Source of the DNA: Enterobacter sp. | Lineage (GTDB): Bacteria; Pseudomonadota; Gammaproteobacteria; Enterobacterales; Enterobacteriaceae | Assembly (NCBI GenBank): GCA_022649305.1 | Contig: JALCNW010000008.1 | Span: 1 to 64,000, forward strand | Length of the DNA: 64,000 bases | Reading direction: 5' to 3' | Shown here: in pieces, positions 50,793 through 62,532 of the stretch | How positions within the stretch are numbered: position 1 is the first letter of the stretch | Layout of the letters: each line of letters starts with the position of its first letter | Program-made: the position numbers and the translations under genes | The notes under the pieces: model-generated | The model's input: the letters and a program-made list of their open reading frames with translations, nothing else | Databases searched by the model: none | Told to the model about the DNA's origin: nothing

Positions 50793-50803
50793 TGTCTATA
50801 CAA
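50793..50803. promoter_or_regulatory. HutC operator before hutU
   Basis: TGTCTATACAA, an 11-base exact match to the site before hutI, followed by AGTATATC; 43 bases upstream of the hutU start. Confidence 0.72.
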
Positions 50804-50845
50804 GTATATCTATTTGTATCTTTCATCCCGTATGAGGACCACACA

Positions 50846-52531
50846 ATGTCGTCAGGTAAATACCGCCAGCAGGACATTCGCGCTCCGCGTGGCAACACGC
50901 TGACCGCCAAAAGCTGGCTCACCGAAGCGCCGCTGCGCATGTTGATGAACAACCTCGATCCCGACGTCGCCGAAAATCCGCACGAGCTGGTGGTGTATGG
51001 CGGGATCGGTCGTGCAGCCCGCAACTGGGAATGCTACGACGCCATTGTGGAATCGCTTACCCAACTCGAAAACGACGAAACCCTGCTGGTGCAGTCCGGC
51101 AAACCGGTCGGCGTGTTCAAAACGCACAAAAATGCACCGCGTGTGCTCATTGCCAACTCCAACCTGGTGCCGCATTGGGCAACGTGGGAGCACTTCAACG
51201 AGCTGGATGCGAAAGGGCTGGCGATGTACGGCCAGATGACCGCAGGCAGTTGGATCTATATCGGCAGTCAGGGAATCATCCAGGGCACCTATGAAACCTT
51301 CGTCGAGGCGGGTCGTCAGCACTATAACGGCTCGCTGAAGGGGCGCTGGGTATTAACCGCCGGGCTGGGTGGCATGGGTGGCGCGCAGCCGCTGGCCGCC
51401 ACGCTCGCAGGCGCTTGTTCGCTGAACATCGAATGCCAGCAAAGCCGTATCGATTTCCGCCTGCGTACCCGCTACGTTGATGAGCAAGCCGATAATCTGG
51501 ATGACGCGCTGGCCCGCATCAAAAAATACACGGCAGAAGGCAAAGCGGTGTCGATTGCGCTGTGTGGTAACGCAGCGGATCTTCTGCCGGAAATGGTGGC
51601 TCGCGGCGTGCGTCCTGATTTAGTCACCGACCAGACCAGCGCTCACGATCCGCTGCACGGCTATCTGCCAAAAGGCTGGACCTGGGAAGCGTATCAGCAA
51701 AAAGCGCAAAGCCATCCTGAAGAGACAGTCCTTGCCGCCAAACGCTCGATGGCCGAGCACGTGCGCGCGATGCTGGCGTTTAGCGAGATGGGCGTCCCGA
51801 CATTCGACTACGGCAACAATATTCGCCAGATGGCAAAAGAGATGGGCGTCGATAATGCGTTCGACTTCCCCGGCTTTGTTCCGGCCTACATTCGCCCACT
51901 GTTCTGTCGCGGTGTGGGTCCGTTCCGCTGGGTCGCTTTGTCTGGCGAGGCGGAAGATATTTATAAAACCGATGCGAAAGTAAAAGAGATCGTCGCTGAC
52001 GACGAGCATCTGCACCGCTGGCTGGATATGGCGCGTGAACGTATTAATTTCCAGGGTTTGCCGGCGCGTATCTGCTGGGTCGGGCTGGAGTGGCGTCAAA
52101 AACTCGGTCTGGCGTTTAATGAAATGGTGCGCAGTGGTGAAGTCTCCGCTCCGATCGTGATTGGCCGCGACCATCTGGACTCGGGTTCCGTTGCCAGCCC
52201 TAACCGCGAAACGGAATCTATGCGCGACGGCTCCGATGCCGTGTCCGACTGGCCACTGCTCAATGCGTTACTCAACACCGCCAGCGGTGCAACCTGGGTC
52301 TCTTTGCACCACGGTGGTGGCGTGGGAATGGGCTTCTCCCAGCACTCGGGAATGGTGATCGTCTGCGATGGTACTGATGAAGCCGCCGCGCGGATTGCCC
52401 GGGTCCTGCATAACGATCCGGCGACGGGCGTGATGCGTCATGCCGATGCGGGTTATGAGATAGCGATTGATTGCGCCAAAGAGCAGGGGCTTAACCTGCC
52501 AATGGTCGCTGCCACACAAGGAAAGCACTGA
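50846..52531 (+). CDS. hutU: urocanate hydratase
   Basis: A 561-residue enzyme that uses tightly bound NAD as electrophile to convert urocanate to imidazolonepropionate. Start at ATG 50846 ([16 protein letters not shown]) with GAGGACC upstream. Conserved [29 protein letters not shown] and the late [15 protein letters not shown] motif are intact. Overlaps hutH by one base (TGATG). Confidence 0.96.
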   Translation: MSSGKYRQQDIRAPRGNTLTAKSWLTEAPLRMLMNNLDPDVAENPHELVVYGGIGRAARNWECYDAIVESLTQLENDETLLVQSGKPVGVFKTHKNAPRVLIANSNLVPHWATWEHFNELDAKGLAMYGQMTAGSWIYIGSQGIIQGTYETFVEAGRQHYNGSLKGRWVLTAGLGGMGGAQPLAATLAGACSLNIECQQSRIDFRLRTRYVDEQADNLDDALARIKKYTAEGKAVSIALCGNAADLLPEMVARGVRPDLVTDQTSAHDPLHGYLPKGWTWEAYQQKAQSHPEETVLAAKRSMAEHVRAMLAFSEMGVPTFDYGNNIRQMAKEMGVDNAFDFPGFVPAYIRPLFCRGVGPFRWVALSGEAEDIYKTDAKVKEIVADDEHLHRWLDMARERINFQGLPARICWVGLEWRQKLGLAFNEMVRSGEVSAPIVIGRDHLDSGSVASPNRETESMRDGSDAVSDWPLLNALLNTASGATWVSLHHGGGVGMGFSQHSGMVIVCDGTDEAAARIARVLHNDPATGVMRHADAGYEIAIDCAKEQGLNLPMVAATQGKH

Positions 52532-54055
52532 TGAACGCATTAACACTCACTCCCGGTACGCTCACGCTTAAACAGCTGCGCCACGTTTGGCGTCAGCCTT
52601 GTACCCTTTCGCTTGATGAAAAAGCGCACGATGGCATCAACGCCAGCGTAGCGTGCGTCAACGCAATCGTTGCAGAAGACCGCACCGCCTACGGTATCAA
52701 CACCGGTTTTGGCCTGCTGGCACAAACGCGCATTGCTACGCACGACCTGGAAAATTTACAGCGTTCCCTGGTGCTTTCCCACGCGGCGGGCGTCGGTGAA
52801 CCGCTGGATGAGGCGATGGTTCGCCTGATGATGGTGCTCAAAATTAACAGCCTGGCGCGTGGCTTTTCCGGCATTCGCCTGAGCGTGATTCAGGCGCTAA
52901 TGGCGCTGGTCAACGCACAGGTCACGCCGTGGGTCCCGACCAAAGGCTCCGTGGGTGCATCGGGCGACTTGGCTCCGCTGGCGCACATGTCGCTGCTGCT
53001 GCTTGGCGAAGGTAAAGCGCGCTGGCAGGGCGAATGGCTGCCGGCAACCGAGGCGCTGAAAAAAGCCGGGCTCGAGCCGATAACCCTTGCGGCGAAAGAG
53101 GGGCTGGCGCTATTGAACGGCACGCAGGCCTCGACAGCTTTCGCGCTGCGTGGGCTGTTTGAAGCAGAAGACCTGTTTGCCTCCGCCGTGGTGTGCGGTG
53201 CGTTAACCACCGAAGCGGTGCTCGGTTCCCGTCGTCCGTTTGATGCCCGTATTCATGACGTTCGCGGCCAGCGCGGACAAATTGATGCAGCGGCCTTGTA
53301 CCGGCATGTATTGACCGAAAACAGTGAAATTGCCGACTCGCATCATAACTGCGACAAGGTCCAGCCAGGATCCGTACTCGTTGCGCTGCCAGCCGCAGGT
53401 GATGGGCGCGTGCCTGACGCAATTACGTCATGCGGCTGAGGTGCTGTTAGTCGAAGCTAACGCGGTATCTGATAACCCGCTGGTCTTTGCTGAAGAAAAT
53501 GAGGTCATCTCCGGCGGGAATTTCCACGCCGAGCCGGTGGCGATGGCGGCGGATAATCTGGCGCTGGCGATTGCCGAAATCGGCGCATTATCCGAGCGGC
53601 GTATCGCATTGATGATGGATAAACATATGTCGCAGCTGCCGCCATTCCTGGTGCGTAACGGTGGCGTGAACTCGGGCTTTATGATTGCGCAGGTGACCGC
53701 GGCGGCGCTCGCCAGCGAAAACAAAGCGCTTTCCCATCCGCACAGCGTAGACAGCCTGCCGACGTCGGCGAATCAGGAAGATCACGTGTCGATGGCACCT
53801 GCGGCAGGGCGACGATTGTGGGAAATGGCATCAAATACGCGCGGTGTGGTTGCGGTTGAATGGCTGGCGGCGAGCCAGGGAATTGATCTGCGTGAAGGGC
53901 TTAAATCCAGCCCGCTGCTGGAGCAGGCTCGCCATATTCTGCGCGAGAAGGTGTCGCATTACGATGACGATCGCTTCTTTGCGCCGGATATTGAAAACGC
54001 GATGCAGCTTTTGGAAGAAGGCCGACTCACTGACCTGATGCCGTCGATATTGTAA
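52531..54055 (+). pseudogene. hutH: histidine ammonia-lyase, frameshifted
   Basis: First enzyme of histidine degradation. The MIO-forming Ala-Ser-Gly is intact in [15 protein letters not shown] near residue 143. The frame runs correctly from 52531 to KVQ near 53364, then shifts: CCAG is present twice in tandem (53361-53368). Removing one copy restores [16 protein letters not shown] and a 506-residue protein ending LTDLMPSIL, the family length. As written, translation stops at 53439 after about 302 residues, losing the C-terminal half of the active site. Either a genuine recent inactivation or a sequencing error. Confidence 0.92.
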
Positions 54056-54061
54056 AAGCCA

Positions 54062-54081
54062 GCCCGGCATATTCGCCGGGC
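54062..54081. terminator. hairpin between hutH and bioA
   Basis: GCCCGGC/GCCGGGC with a 6-base loop between convergent stops; no long T tract. Confidence 0.65.
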
Positions 54082-54093
54082 AATTTCTCAACG

Positions 54094-55383
54094 CTAAATC
54101 GCAAAATGTGCAGGAATGTTAACAGCATCAACCACCGCAGAGGTCAGCTTGCTGAGCTGGTCAGGAGTGATGATGTACGGCGGCATCAGATAAATCAGCT
54201 TGCCGAACGGGCGCACCCACACGCCACGCTCAACAAAGAATTTTTGCAGTGCGGCCATGTTCACCGGATGTTTCGTTTCCACCACGCCAATGGCTCCCAG
54301 CACGCGCACGTCAGCGACAAATTCTGACGCCGCTGCGCTCGCCAGCTCCTGTTTCAACTGGGCTTCGATCCCGGCGACCTGAGTCTGCCATTCGCCGCTC
54401 TCCAGAATGGCCAGACTCTCGCTCGCGACGGCGCAGGCCAGCGGATTGCCCATAAACGTTGGACCATGCATAAAGCAGCCCGCTTCGCCGTCGCTGATGG
54501 TTTCGGCGACATGACGGGTGGTGAGGGTGGCAGATAGGGTCATGGTGCCGCCGGTCAGCGCTTTGCCCAGGCACAAAATATCGGGCGCAATATCGGCATG
54601 TTCGCAGGCGAAAAGCTTGCCGGTGCGGCCAAAGCCGGTAGCAATCTCATCGGCAATCAGCAGGATACCTTCGCGATCGCACATCTTACGGATCCGCTTC
54701 AGCCATTCAGGATGATACATGCGCATCCCCCCCGCACCCTGCACGACAGGCTCCAGGATCACTGCGGCAATGTCATGGCGATGGGCGGCCATCAGGCGAG
54801 CAAAACCGACCATGTCCGCTTCGTCCCATTCGCCGTCGAAACGACTTTGTGGCGCAGGGGCAAACAGGTTTTCCGGCAGATAGCCCTTCCACAGGCTGTG
54901 CATCGAATTATCCGGATCGCAGACCGACATCGCGCCGAAGGTGTCGCCGTGATACCCGTTGCGGAAGGTCAGAAAACGCTGACGCGGCTCGCCCTTCGCG
55001 TGCCAGTACTGCAACGCCATCTTCATGGCCACTTCCACTGCAACGGAACCGGTATCGGCGAGGAAAACGCACTCCAGCGGCTCTGGGGTGATGGCGACCA
55101 GCCTGCGGCACACATCCACCGCAGGCTGATGGGTGATTCCGCCAAACATCACGTGTGACATGTCGTCAATTTGCGTTTTCATCGCCGCGTTCAGTCGCGG
55201 ATGGTTATAGCCGTGAATCGTTGCCCACCAGGACGACATACCGTCCACCAGCGTTTCGCCACCGGAGAGCTGTAATTCACACCCGCGCGCTGAGGCCACC
55301 GAATAGACGGGTAACGGCTGAGTCATCGAAGTGTAAGGGTGCCAGATGTGGCGTTGATCGAAGGCGAGATCGTCCTGGGTCAT
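54094..55383 (-). CDS. bioA: adenosylmethionine-8-amino-7-oxononanoate aminotransferase
   Basis: A 429-residue PLP enzyme of biotin synthesis that transfers the amino group of S-adenosylmethionine to KAPA, giving DAPA. PLP lysine in [25 protein letters not shown] precedes it. The ATG at 55383 ([20 protein letters not shown]) gives the E. coli length. Divergent from bioB across the BirA operator. Confidence 0.95.
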   Translation of the reverse strand: MTQDDLAFDQRHIWHPYTSMTQPLPVYSVASARGCELQLSGGETLVDGMSSWWATIHGYNHPRLNAAMKTQIDDMSHVMFGGITHQPAVDVCRRLVAITPEPLECVFLADTGSVAVEVAMKMALQYWHAKGEPRQRFLTFRNGYHGDTFGAMSVCDPDNSMHSLWKGYLPENLFAPAPQSRFDGEWDEADMVGFARLMAAHRHDIAAVILEPVVQGAGGMRMYHPEWLKRIRKMCDREGILLIADEIATGFGRTGKLFACEHADIAPDILCLGKALTGGTMTLSATLTTRHVAETISDGEAGCFMHGPTFMGNPLACAVASESLAILESGEWQTQVAGIEAQLKQELASAAASEFVADVRVLGAIGVVETKHPVNMAALQKFFVERGVWVRPFGKLIYLMPPYIITPDQLSKLTSAVVDAVNIPAHFAI

Positions 55384-55388
55384 AATCG

Positions 55389-55436
55389 ACTTGTAAACCA
55401 TTTTGAATTATTTTAGGTTTACAAGTATAAACCGAA
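55389..55436. promoter_or_regulatory. BirA (bio) operator between bioA and bioB
   Basis: Inverted arms ACTTGTAAACC and GGTTTACAAGT with an AT-rich middle, the known bio operator layout that BirA-biotinyl-AMP dimers bind to shut both divergent promoters. Confidence 0.93.
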
Positions 55437-55469
55437 CCGACACTTAACAAAACCCTTTGGAGAAGCCCG

Positions 55470-56510
55470 ATGGCTCACCACGCACGCTGGACGATGTCGC
55501 AAGTCACCGAATTATTTAATAAGCCGTTCCTGGAACTGATGTTTGAAGCGCAGCAGATCCACCGTCAGCATTTTGACCCGCGCCACGTTCAGGTCAGTAC
55601 GCTGCTGTCGATCAAAACGGGCGCTTGTCCGGAAGATTGCAAATATTGCCCGCAAAGCGCGCGCTACAAAACGGGGCTTGAAACCGAGCGCCTGATGGAA
55701 GTTGAGCAAGTGCTCGACTCGGCGCGTAAAGCCAAAAATGCCGGTTCGACCCGTTTTTGCATGGGCGCGGCGTGGAAAAATCCGCACGATCGCGACATGC
55801 CGTATCTGGAGCAAATGGTCCAGGGCGTGAAAGAGATGGGGCTTGAGGCGTGTATGACGCTCGGCACGCTCAATGAAAGCCAGGCGCAGCGCCTGTCGGC
55901 GGCAGGGCTGGACTATTACAACCACAACCTTGATACCTCGCCGGAATTCTACGGCAATATTATTACTACCCGCACCTATCAGGAGCGTCTGGACACGCTG
56001 GATAAAGTGCGCGACGCGGGTATCAAAGTCTGCTCCGGCGGAATTGTGGGCCTGGGCGAAACGGTTAAAGACCGTGCCGGTTTGCTGTTGCAACTGGCGA
56101 ACCTACCGACTCCACCGGAAAGCGTGCCAATCAATATGCTGGTTAAAGTCAAAGGCACGCCAATGGCGGATAACGACGATGTCGATGCATTCGATTTTAT
56201 CCGCACTATCGCCGTGGCGCGCATCATGATGCCAACCTCGTTTGTGCGCCTCTCCGCAGGACGTGAGCAGATGAGCGAGCAGACCCAGGCGATGTGCTTT
56301 ATGGCCGGTGCGAACTCCATCTTCTACGGCTGCAAGCTGCTGACCACGCCAAACCCGGAAGAGGACAAAGACGTACAGCTGTTCCGCAAGCTGGGCCTGA
56401 ATCCGCATCAAACGGAGGTGCTGACCGGCGATAACGAGCAGCAGCAACGCCTGGAGCAGCAGCTGTTTAACGCCGATACCGAACAGTATTACAACGCGGC
56501 CACGGTATGA
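55470..56510 (+). CDS. bioB: biotin synthase
   Basis: A 346-residue radical SAM enzyme inserting sulfur into dethiobiotin. The 4Fe-4S motif [13 protein letters not shown] is near residues 52-64. GGAGAAGCCCG precedes the ATG. First gene of bioBFCD; its stop overlaps the bioF start. Confidence 0.97.
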   Translation: MAHHARWTMSQVTELFNKPFLELMFEAQQIHRQHFDPRHVQVSTLLSIKTGACPEDCKYCPQSARYKTGLETERLMEVEQVLDSARKAKNAGSTRFCMGAAWKNPHDRDMPYLEQMVQGVKEMGLEACMTLGTLNESQAQRLSAAGLDYYNHNLDTSPEFYGNIITTRTYQERLDTLDKVRDAGIKVCSGGIVGLGETVKDRAGLLLQLANLPTPPESVPINMLVKVKGTPMADNDDVDAFDFIRTIAVARIMMPTSFVRLSAGREQMSEQTQAMCFMAGANSIFYGCKLLTTPNPEEDKDVQLFRKLGLNPHQTEVLTGDNEQQQRLEQQLFNADTEQYYNAATV

Positions 56511-57664
56511 CCTGGCAGCAGCGAATCGATACTGCCCTGAACGCGCGTCGGACAGCGGAGGCTTTTCGCGTGCGAACGGTGGTGGAGGGTGGCGCGGGCC
56601 GCTTTCTCACCCGCGACGGGCGTCAGTTTTGTCACTTTTCCAGCAATGATTATCTGGGGCTGAGCCAGCACCCGGCGATTATTCGCGCCTGGCAGCAGGG
56701 GGCAGACCAGTACGGCGTAGGCAGCGGCGGATCGGGGCACGTGAGCGGGTACACGACGGCACACTTCGCCCTCGAAGAGGCGCTGGCCGACTGGCTCGGC
56801 TACCCACGGGCTCTGTTATTTATTTCAGGTTTTGCCGCTAATCAGGCGCTCATCGCCGCGCTGATGGGGAAGGAAGACGGAATCCTGGCCGATCGGTTAA
56901 GCCACGCCTCGTTGCTGGAAGCGGCGAATCTCAGCCCGGCACGGCTACGTCGCTTTGCGCACAACGAGGTTTCACAGCTTGACGCTCTGCTGGATAAATC
57001 CTGCGCCGGGCAGCAGCTGGTGGTCACGGAAGGGATATTTAGCATGGACGGCGACAGCGCGCCGTTGCGAGATATTCAGGCTGTCGCGCAGCGGCATAGC
57101 GCCTGGACGCTGGTGGACGATGCCCACGGTATTGGCGTGCTCGGTGAAGAAGGGCGCGGCAGTACGGCGGTGCAAAATGTGAAGCCCGATCTGCTGGTGG
57201 TGACCTTTGGTAAAGGTTTTGGCGTGAGCGGCGCGGCAGTGTTATGCAGCGAATCGGTTGCCGATTACCTGCTGCAATTTGCCCGTCATCTCATCTATAG
57301 CACCAGTATGCCGCCGGCACAGGCCGTGGCGTTGCTGGCCGCGCTGAATGTTATCCGCAGCGAGGATGGCGCGCAGCGTCGACACAGCCTGAATCAACAC
57401 ATTCAGCGCTTCCGGGCGGGTGTTGAGGATTTGCCATTCAAAACCACCGACTCCCACAGTGCGATTCAGCCGCTTATCGTCGGGGATAACGGTCGCGCTT
57501 TGCATCTGGCGCAGCAGCTTCGCGATAGCGGAAAATGGGTCACCGCGATTCGCCCGCCGACCGTGCCCGTGGGAACCGCGCGTCTGCGTCTGACGCTGAC
57601 GGCGGCGCATCAGTCGCAGGATATTGATAGTTTACTGGAGGTGCTTTATGCAGCCGGTCAATAA
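56507..57664 (+). CDS. bioF: 8-amino-7-oxononanoate synthase
   Basis: A 385-residue PLP enzyme condensing pimeloyl-ACP with alanine. PLP lysine in [14 protein letters not shown] near residue 236. The start overlaps the bioB stop by four bases, and the 3' end overlaps bioC. Confidence 0.96.
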   Translation: MTWQQRIDTALNARRTAEAFRVRTVVEGGAGRFLTRDGRQFCHFSSNDYLGLSQHPAIIRAWQQGADQYGVGSGGSGHVSGYTTAHFALEEALADWLGYPRALLFISGFAANQALIAALMGKEDGILADRLSHASLLEAANLSPARLRRFAHNEVSQLDALLDKSCAGQQLVVTEGIFSMDGDSAPLRDIQAVAQRHSAWTLVDDAHGIGVLGEEGRGSTAVQNVKPDLLVVTFGKGFGVSGAAVLCSESVADYLLQFARHLIYSTSMPPAQAVALLAALNVIRSEDGAQRRHSLNQHIQRFRAGVEDLPFKTTDSHSAIQPLIVGDNGRALHLAQQLRDSGKWVTAIRPPTVPVGTARLRLTLTAAHQSQDIDSLLEVLYAAGQ

Positions 57665-58403
57665 ACAGGCCATTGCCTGCGCCTTTGGTCGCGCGGCACA
57701 ACGTTATTCCCAGCACGATGAATTGCAGCGTCAGAGCGCACAGGCGCTACGCCTGTTTCTGGGGGATGCAAAATATAACGCTGTGTTGGACGCAGGATGC
57801 GGTCCGGGTGCTAATAGCCTCCTCTGGCGCGAAGCGGGAAGTCACGTTACCGCGCTGGATCTCTCTCCACAGATGATTGAACAGGCGCGTTATCAGCAGG
57901 CCGCCGATGATTATTTGGTCGCTGACATTGAAGCCCTTTCTCTGCCCGACGCGCAGTTTGATCTGGTCTGGAGCCATCTGGCGGTGCAATGGTGCGCCAG
58001 CCTGCCGCAGGCGCTGCGTGAGCTGTATCGGGTCACGCGTCCGGGCGGAACCGTGGCGTTTAGTACGCTGCTGGCAAACTCGCTGCCGGAACTGAATCAG
58101 GCGTGGCAGGCGGTGGACGATAGGCCACACGCTAACCGTTTTTTATCGCAGGACACCGTTCTCGCCGGGATGAATGGCTGGCGTTACCGCTTCACCACGC
58201 AGACCATCACGCTGGCCTTCCCGGATGCGCTTAGCGCGATGCGCTCCCTGAAGGGCATTGGGGCAACGCATCTCCACACCGGTCGTGCTCGCAAGCCGTT
58301 GACGCGCGGTGAGCTTCAGCGCCTCGAACTGGCATGGCCGCAGCAGCGAGGCGAGTTCCCGCTCTCTTATCAACTCTTCCATGGGATTATTGAACGTGAC
58401 TGA
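57648..58403 (+). CDS. bioC: malonyl-ACP O-methyltransferase
   Basis: A 251-residue SAM-dependent methyltransferase that primes pimelate synthesis. SAM-binding motif [15 protein letters not shown] near residue 46. The start ATG (57648, [14 protein letters not shown]) lies inside the end of bioF with GGAGG in front. Confidence 0.95.
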   Translation: MQPVNKQAIACAFGRAAQRYSQHDELQRQSAQALRLFLGDAKYNAVLDAGCGPGANSLLWREAGSHVTALDLSPQMIEQARYQQAADDYLVADIEALSLPDAQFDLVWSHLAVQWCASLPQALRELYRVTRPGGTVAFSTLLANSLPELNQAWQAVDDRPHANRFLSQDTVLAGMNGWRYRFTTQTITLAFPDALSAMRSLKGIGATHLHTGRARKPLTRGELQRLELAWPQQRGEFPLSYQLFHGIIERD

Positions 58404-59097
58404 ACGTTATTTTGTGACCGGAACTGACACCGAGGTGGGTAAAACCGTCGCCAGTTCAGCGCTGTTGCAGGCGGCGCGATTGCAGGGGTTTATCACCGCC
58501 GGGTACAAACCGGTGGCCTCCGGCAGCGAGATGATGCCTGAGGGCTTGCGTAATTCCGACGCACTGGCATTGCAGCGTTATAGCAGCCTACCGCTGGCTT
58601 ACCAGGCCGTGAATCCGTACACCTTCGCCGAAGCCACCTCGCCGCACATTGTCAGCGCTGATGAGAAGCGACCGATCGATTTTGCGGTGCTTTCCGCCGG
58701 ATTACGCCTGCTGGAAGAGGAAGCCGACTGGGTACTGGTCGAGGGCGCGGGTGGCTGGTTCACGCCGCTTTCGGATGAACACACGTTTGCCGACTGGGTG
58801 ACCAAAGAACAACTGCCGGTTATCCTGGTTGTTGGCGTCAAACTTGGCTGTATTAACCACGCGATGCTCACCGCGCAGGCGGTTAAACAGGCCGGATTAC
58901 GGCTGGCGGGCTGGATAGCCAACGACGTTGTTGCGCCAGGGAAGCGTCATCAGGAGTATCTTGCCACGCTGAAAAACGTCCTCCCTGCGCCATTTTTGGG
59001 CGAGATCCCCTGGCTTGCTGAAGGTGCCGAAAATGCAGAGACCGGGCGATATCTGGATCTCAGCGTCTTGCATCCAGCGACATCCAGTGGGCAATAA
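58396..59097 (+). CDS. bioD: dethiobiotin synthetase
   Basis: A 233-residue ATP-dependent carboxylase that closes the ureido ring of dethiobiotin. P-loop [12 protein letters not shown] near residue 7. Start GTG at 58396 overlaps the bioC stop. The 3' end overlaps the convergent ABC ATPase gene by 38 bases. Confidence 0.95.
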   Translation: MTERYFVTGTDTEVGKTVASSALLQAARLQGFITAGYKPVASGSEMMPEGLRNSDALALQRYSSLPLAYQAVNPYTFAEATSPHIVSADEKRPIDFAVLSAGLRLLEEEADWVLVEGAGGWFTPLSDEHTFADWVTKEQLPVILVVGVKLGCINHAMLTAQAVKQAGLRLAGWIANDVVAPGKRHQEYLATLKNVLPAPFLGEIPWLAEGAENAETGRYLDLSVLHPATSSGQ

Positions 59098-59782
59098 GCT
59101 CATCATCCAGCTCGTTAACGTGGCCCTGCGCCACGTTACGCCCGCGATAAAGCATACAGAATCGGTCGGCTACCCGGCGGATAAAGGACAACTGCTGCTC
59201 TGCCAGTAGCACCGTCATCCCAAGCTCCCGACTGAGTCGCGCCAATAGCTGGCTCAGTTTGTGGGCAAAAGTGTGTCCCGCGCCGTGCATCGGCTCATCA
59301 ATAATCAGCAGGCGAGGGTGGGTAATAAGCGCGTTCGCCAACGCCAGCTGGTATTGCTCATCTGCTGACATTCCCGTTGCGCGCGTCTGGCGCAGCGGCC
59401 AGAGCTGGGGAAAGAGATCGTAGATTTCGCTGCTGGCTGCGGCGTCCGGTTTTCCTTTCGCCCTCATCGCGACATGCAGATTTTCTTCTACCGTCAGCTG
59501 GGAGAAAATCCGCCGATCCTGCGAGACGTAACCAATCCCTGGCATACTCTGCTGTTCTGCGCCCGCGCCGAGCAGGTTGCAAGGAGGGCCACCTTTTTCA
59601 TGCCAGATGATTGTGCCACTCTCAACGGGAAGATTGCCGGTGATGCAGTTAATCAGGGTCGTTTTACCCATGCCAGGCAGCCCCACCACACCTGTGCAGA
59701 TGCCCGGAGGCAAATCCAAATCAACATTCCATAATGTATGTTGGCTCCCGTAGAACTGATTGACCGCGCGTAGACTCAACAT
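59060..59782 (-). CDS. orphan UrtE/LivF-like ABC ATPase with degenerate signature
   Basis: A 240-residue ATPase resembling the branched-chain/urea transporter ATPases LivF and UrtE. Walker A GLPGMGKTTL near residue 36, Q-loop in IGYVSQDRRIFSQLTVEENL, Walker B RLLIIDEPMHG. The family signature LSGGEQQ is replaced by MSADEQYQLALANAL, and the D-loop differs, so ATP hydrolysis may be impaired. No permease or binding protein is nearby. It is possibly a relic of a urt/liv operon. Coding is convincing; function is unknown. Confidence 0.8.
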   Translation of the reverse strand: MLSLRAVNQFYGSQHTLWNVDLDLPPGICTGVVGLPGMGKTTLINCITGNLPVESGTIIWHEKGGPPCNLLGAGAEQQSMPGIGYVSQDRRIFSQLTVEENLHVAMRAKGKPDAAASSEIYDLFPQLWPLRQTRATGMSADEQYQLALANALITHPRLLIIDEPMHGAGHTFAHKLSQLLARLSRELGMTVLLAEQQLSFIRRVADRFCMLYRGRNVAQGHVNELDDELIAHWMSLDARR

Positions 59783-60113
59783 ATTTTCTCCTGAAAAGGC
59801 GTTGTGGGTGAAGCTTCATTCTCCATGCTGCAAAACTCCTGCCATCTCCTGAAAGTTGTTTAAAAAAGACGCTTTTTTCAGATTTGAACCTCCCTTTTCA
59901 GACGGAATAACGCCGTATTGCACATCCTCAGTGCTCAACGTGACGGGTCATGGTGCAGGTAGGGATCGTAAAAATGTGAGCAAGATCTCGTCTGTTGCTT
60001 ATGCGGGGCAGGACTGATTATCATCAAAATAAAGCGATAAATATTTTTTGTTGGGACGACTTTGGGAAAAACCGGGAATTTGCCGAGTGGCTAACCATAC
60101 GGGCTGGAGGCAG

Positions 60114-60136
60114 TTATCCACTATTCCTGTGGATAA
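60114..60136. promoter_or_regulatory. inverted pair of DnaA boxes upstream of uvrB
   Basis: TTATCCACT (one mismatch) and, inverted five bases later, TGTGGATAA (perfect DnaA box). E. coli uvrB also has a DnaA-binding site upstream; binding is inferred here. Confidence 0.75.
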
Positions 60137-60373
60137 CCTTGTGCATTAGAGTTAGAAAACCCAAGGTAAGCGAGAGAAGACGCGGCCTGCGCATGAATTG
60201 GCGCGAAACGCGGCTTTAAGAAATATCTTCTATTAATTAACTAGTTAGACAAAAGCAATTAGCGTAATGAAAGTGTCATCCATTGCCATAAAACTATCAT
60301 TACGTGGCTTGACAAATGTTAAAACCGAAAAAGTTTTGGGGATAACACCCGGCGCGTGATTTTTTTATTATGA

Positions 60374-60393
60374 CACTGGTTTTACATCCAGTG
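60374..60393. promoter_or_regulatory. LexA box (SOS) of uvrB
   Basis: CACTG-N10-CAGTG, matching the CTG-N10-CAG LexA core, 76 bases before the uvrB start. Marks uvrB as damage-inducible. Confidence 0.9.
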
Positions 60394-60468
60394 TTTTTTA
60401 CTGGCAAATTTATCAGTCCCGAGTAAAATTACTCTCCTGCCGCTTATTCCGTCATCAGGTTGTTGCTC

Positions 60469-62490
60469 ATGAGTAAACCGTTCAAATTGAATTCTGCCTT
60501 CCGTCCTTCTGGCGATCAGCCAGAGGCGATCCGTCGTCTCAAAGTGGGCCTTGAAGATGGCCTCGCGCACCAGACGCTGTTGGGCGTAACAGGTTCAGGC
60601 AAAACGTTTACCGTTGCCAACGTGATTGCAGATTTACAGCGCCCCACGATGGTGCTGGCACCCAACAAAACCCTGGCGGCGCAGCTCTATGGCGAGATGA
60701 AAGAGTTCTTCCCGGATAACGCTGTGGAGTATTTCGTCTCCTACTACGATTACTATCAGCCAGAGGCCTATGTGCCGAGCTCAGACACGTTTATCGAGAA
60801 AGATGCCTCGGTCAACGAACACATCGAGCAAATGCGTCTGTCGGCAACCAAGGCGCTTCTGGAGCGTAGGGATGTCATTGTGGTGGCGTCGGTTTCTGCG
60901 ATCTATGGTCTGGGCGATCCCGATCTTTATCTCAAGATGATGCTGCACCTGACGAACGGGATGATTATCGATCAGCGCGCCATATTGCGTCGCCTGACCG
61001 AACTGCAATACACCCGTAACGATCAGGCGTTTCAGCGTGGTACGTTCCGCGTGCGCGGTGAGGTGATTGATATCTTCCCTGCGGAATCCGACGATCTCGC
61101 GCTGCGCGTAGAGCTTTTTGACGAGGAGGTTGAGCGGCTCTCGCTTTTTGATCCCCTCACCGGACAGGTTGATTCGGCGATTCAACGTTTTACCGTCTAT
61201 CCCAAAACGCACTACGTGACCCCGCGAGAGCGCATTGTGCAGGCGATGGAAGATATAAAAATTGAGCTTGCCGACAGGCGCAAGGTGCTGTTGGCGAACA
61301 ATAAACTGCTCGAAGAGCAGCGCATCAGCCAGCGTACCCAGTTCGATTTAGAGATGATGAACGAGCTGGGCTACTGCTCGGGTATCGAAAACTACTCACG
61401 TTATCTTTCCGGGCGCGGGCCGGGCGAAGCACCGCCAACGCTGTTTGACTATCTGCCAGCCGATGGGCTGCTAGTGGTCGATGAATCACACGTCACTATT
61501 CCGCAAATCGGCGGCATGTATCGCGGCGACCGCGCGCGAAAAGAAACGCTGGTGGAGTACGGGTTCCGCCTGCCATCGGCGCTTGATAACCGTCCGATGA
61601 AGTTCGAAGAATTTGAGGCGCTGGCTCCGCAAACGATCTACGTCTCGGCAACGCCGGGTAATTACGAGCTTGAAAAATCCGGCGATGATGTGGTGGATCA
61701 GGTCGTGCGTCCCACCGGGCTGCTTGACCCGATTATCGAAGTACGTCCTGTGGGAACCCAGGTCGACGACCTGCTCTCAGAAATTCGTATTCGAGCCTCC
61801 ATCAACGAACGCGTACTGGTAACAACGCTCACCAAACGTATGGCAGAAGATCTGACCGAATATCTGGAAGAGCATGGCGAGCGCGTTCGCTATCTGCACT
61901 CGGATATTGATACTGTGGAACGAATGGAAATTATCCGCGATTTACGTCTCGGCAAGTTCGACGTGCTGGTGGGGATTAACCTTCTGCGAGAAGGTCTGGA
62001 TATGCCGGAAGTGTCGCTGGTGGCCATTCTGGATGCCGATAAAGAGGGCTTCCTGCGTTCTGAACGTTCACTGATTCAGACCATTGGCCGCGCCGCGCGT
62101 AACATCAACGGTAAAGCGATTCTTTACGGCGATAAAATTACGGCGTCGATGGCGAAAGCCATTAGCGAAACCGAACGTCGTCGTGAGAAACAGCATCAGT
62201 ACAACATTGAAAATGGCATTATCCCGCAGGGTTTGAACAAGAAGGTAGTGGATATTCTGGCGTTGGGTCAGGGGCTTGCCAAAACCAAGGGCAAAGGTCG
62301 CGGGAAATCGCGCTCGCCGGTTGAGGCCGATCCGATTGAACTGGTGCTGACGCCGAAAGCGTTGCAGCAGAAGATCCACGAGCTTGAAGGGCAGATGATG
62401 CAGCATGCGCAAAACCTGGAGTTTGAAGAGGCTGCGCAAATTCGTGACCAGCTTCATCAGCTGCGCGAACTGTTTATTGCGGCGTCGTAA
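60469..62490 (+). CDS. uvrB: excinuclease ABC subunit B
   Basis: A 673-residue helicase-like damage-verification subunit of nucleotide excision repair. Walker [11 protein letters not shown] near residue 39; beta-hairpin [17 protein letters not shown] near 92; DESHVTIPQ Walker B; helicase motif [14 protein letters not shown] domain at the C-terminus that binds UvrC. Start ATG 60469 ([11 protein letters not shown]) as in E. coli. Confidence 0.97.
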   Translation: MSKPFKLNSAFRPSGDQPEAIRRLKVGLEDGLAHQTLLGVTGSGKTFTVANVIADLQRPTMVLAPNKTLAAQLYGEMKEFFPDNAVEYFVSYYDYYQPEAYVPSSDTFIEKDASVNEHIEQMRLSATKALLERRDVIVVASVSAIYGLGDPDLYLKMMLHLTNGMIIDQRAILRRLTELQYTRNDQAFQRGTFRVRGEVIDIFPAESDDLALRVELFDEEVERLSLFDPLTGQVDSAIQRFTVYPKTHYVTPRERIVQAMEDIKIELADRRKVLLANNKLLEEQRISQRTQFDLEMMNELGYCSGIENYSRYLSGRGPGEAPPTLFDYLPADGLLVVDESHVTIPQIGGMYRGDRARKETLVEYGFRLPSALDNRPMKFEEFEALAPQTIYVSATPGNYELEKSGDDVVDQVVRPTGLLDPIIEVRPVGTQVDDLLSEIRIRASINERVLVTTLTKRMAEDLTEYLEEHGERVRYLHSDIDTVERMEIIRDLRLGKFDVLVGINLLREGLDMPEVSLVAILDADKEGFLRSERSLIQTIGRAARNINGKAILYGDKITASMAKAISETERRREKQHQYNIENGIIPQGLNKKVVDILALGQGLAKTKGKGRGKSRSPVEADPIELVLTPKALQQKIHELEGQMMQHAQNLEFEEAAQIRDQLHQLRELFIAAS

Positions 62491-62497
62491 ATAATAT

Positions 62498-62526
62498 CGC
62501 CCCTTATTGGAAACAATGAAGGGGCG
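62498..62526. terminator. hairpin between uvrB and ybhK
   Basis: CGCCCCTTATTG...CAATGAAGGGGCG arms between convergent genes; weak T tract. Confidence 0.7.
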
Positions 62527-62532
62527 CTATGT

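Larger units (their letters stand above)
59783..60468 (+). promoter_or_regulatory. long uvrB upstream region
   Basis: About 690 bases without a supported gene. A frame of 74 codons (59995-60219) overlaps the DnaA boxes and is not credible. The region includes the uvrB promoters, a DnaA-box pair and a LexA box, listed separately. A T-rich hairpin near 59855-59880 (AAAAAAGACGCTTTTTT) may act as a terminator. Confidence 0.6.

Noticed and set aside
59995-60219. 74-residue frame upstream of uvrB
   Set aside because: No ribosome-binding site; it spans the DnaA boxes and the composition is not protein-like.
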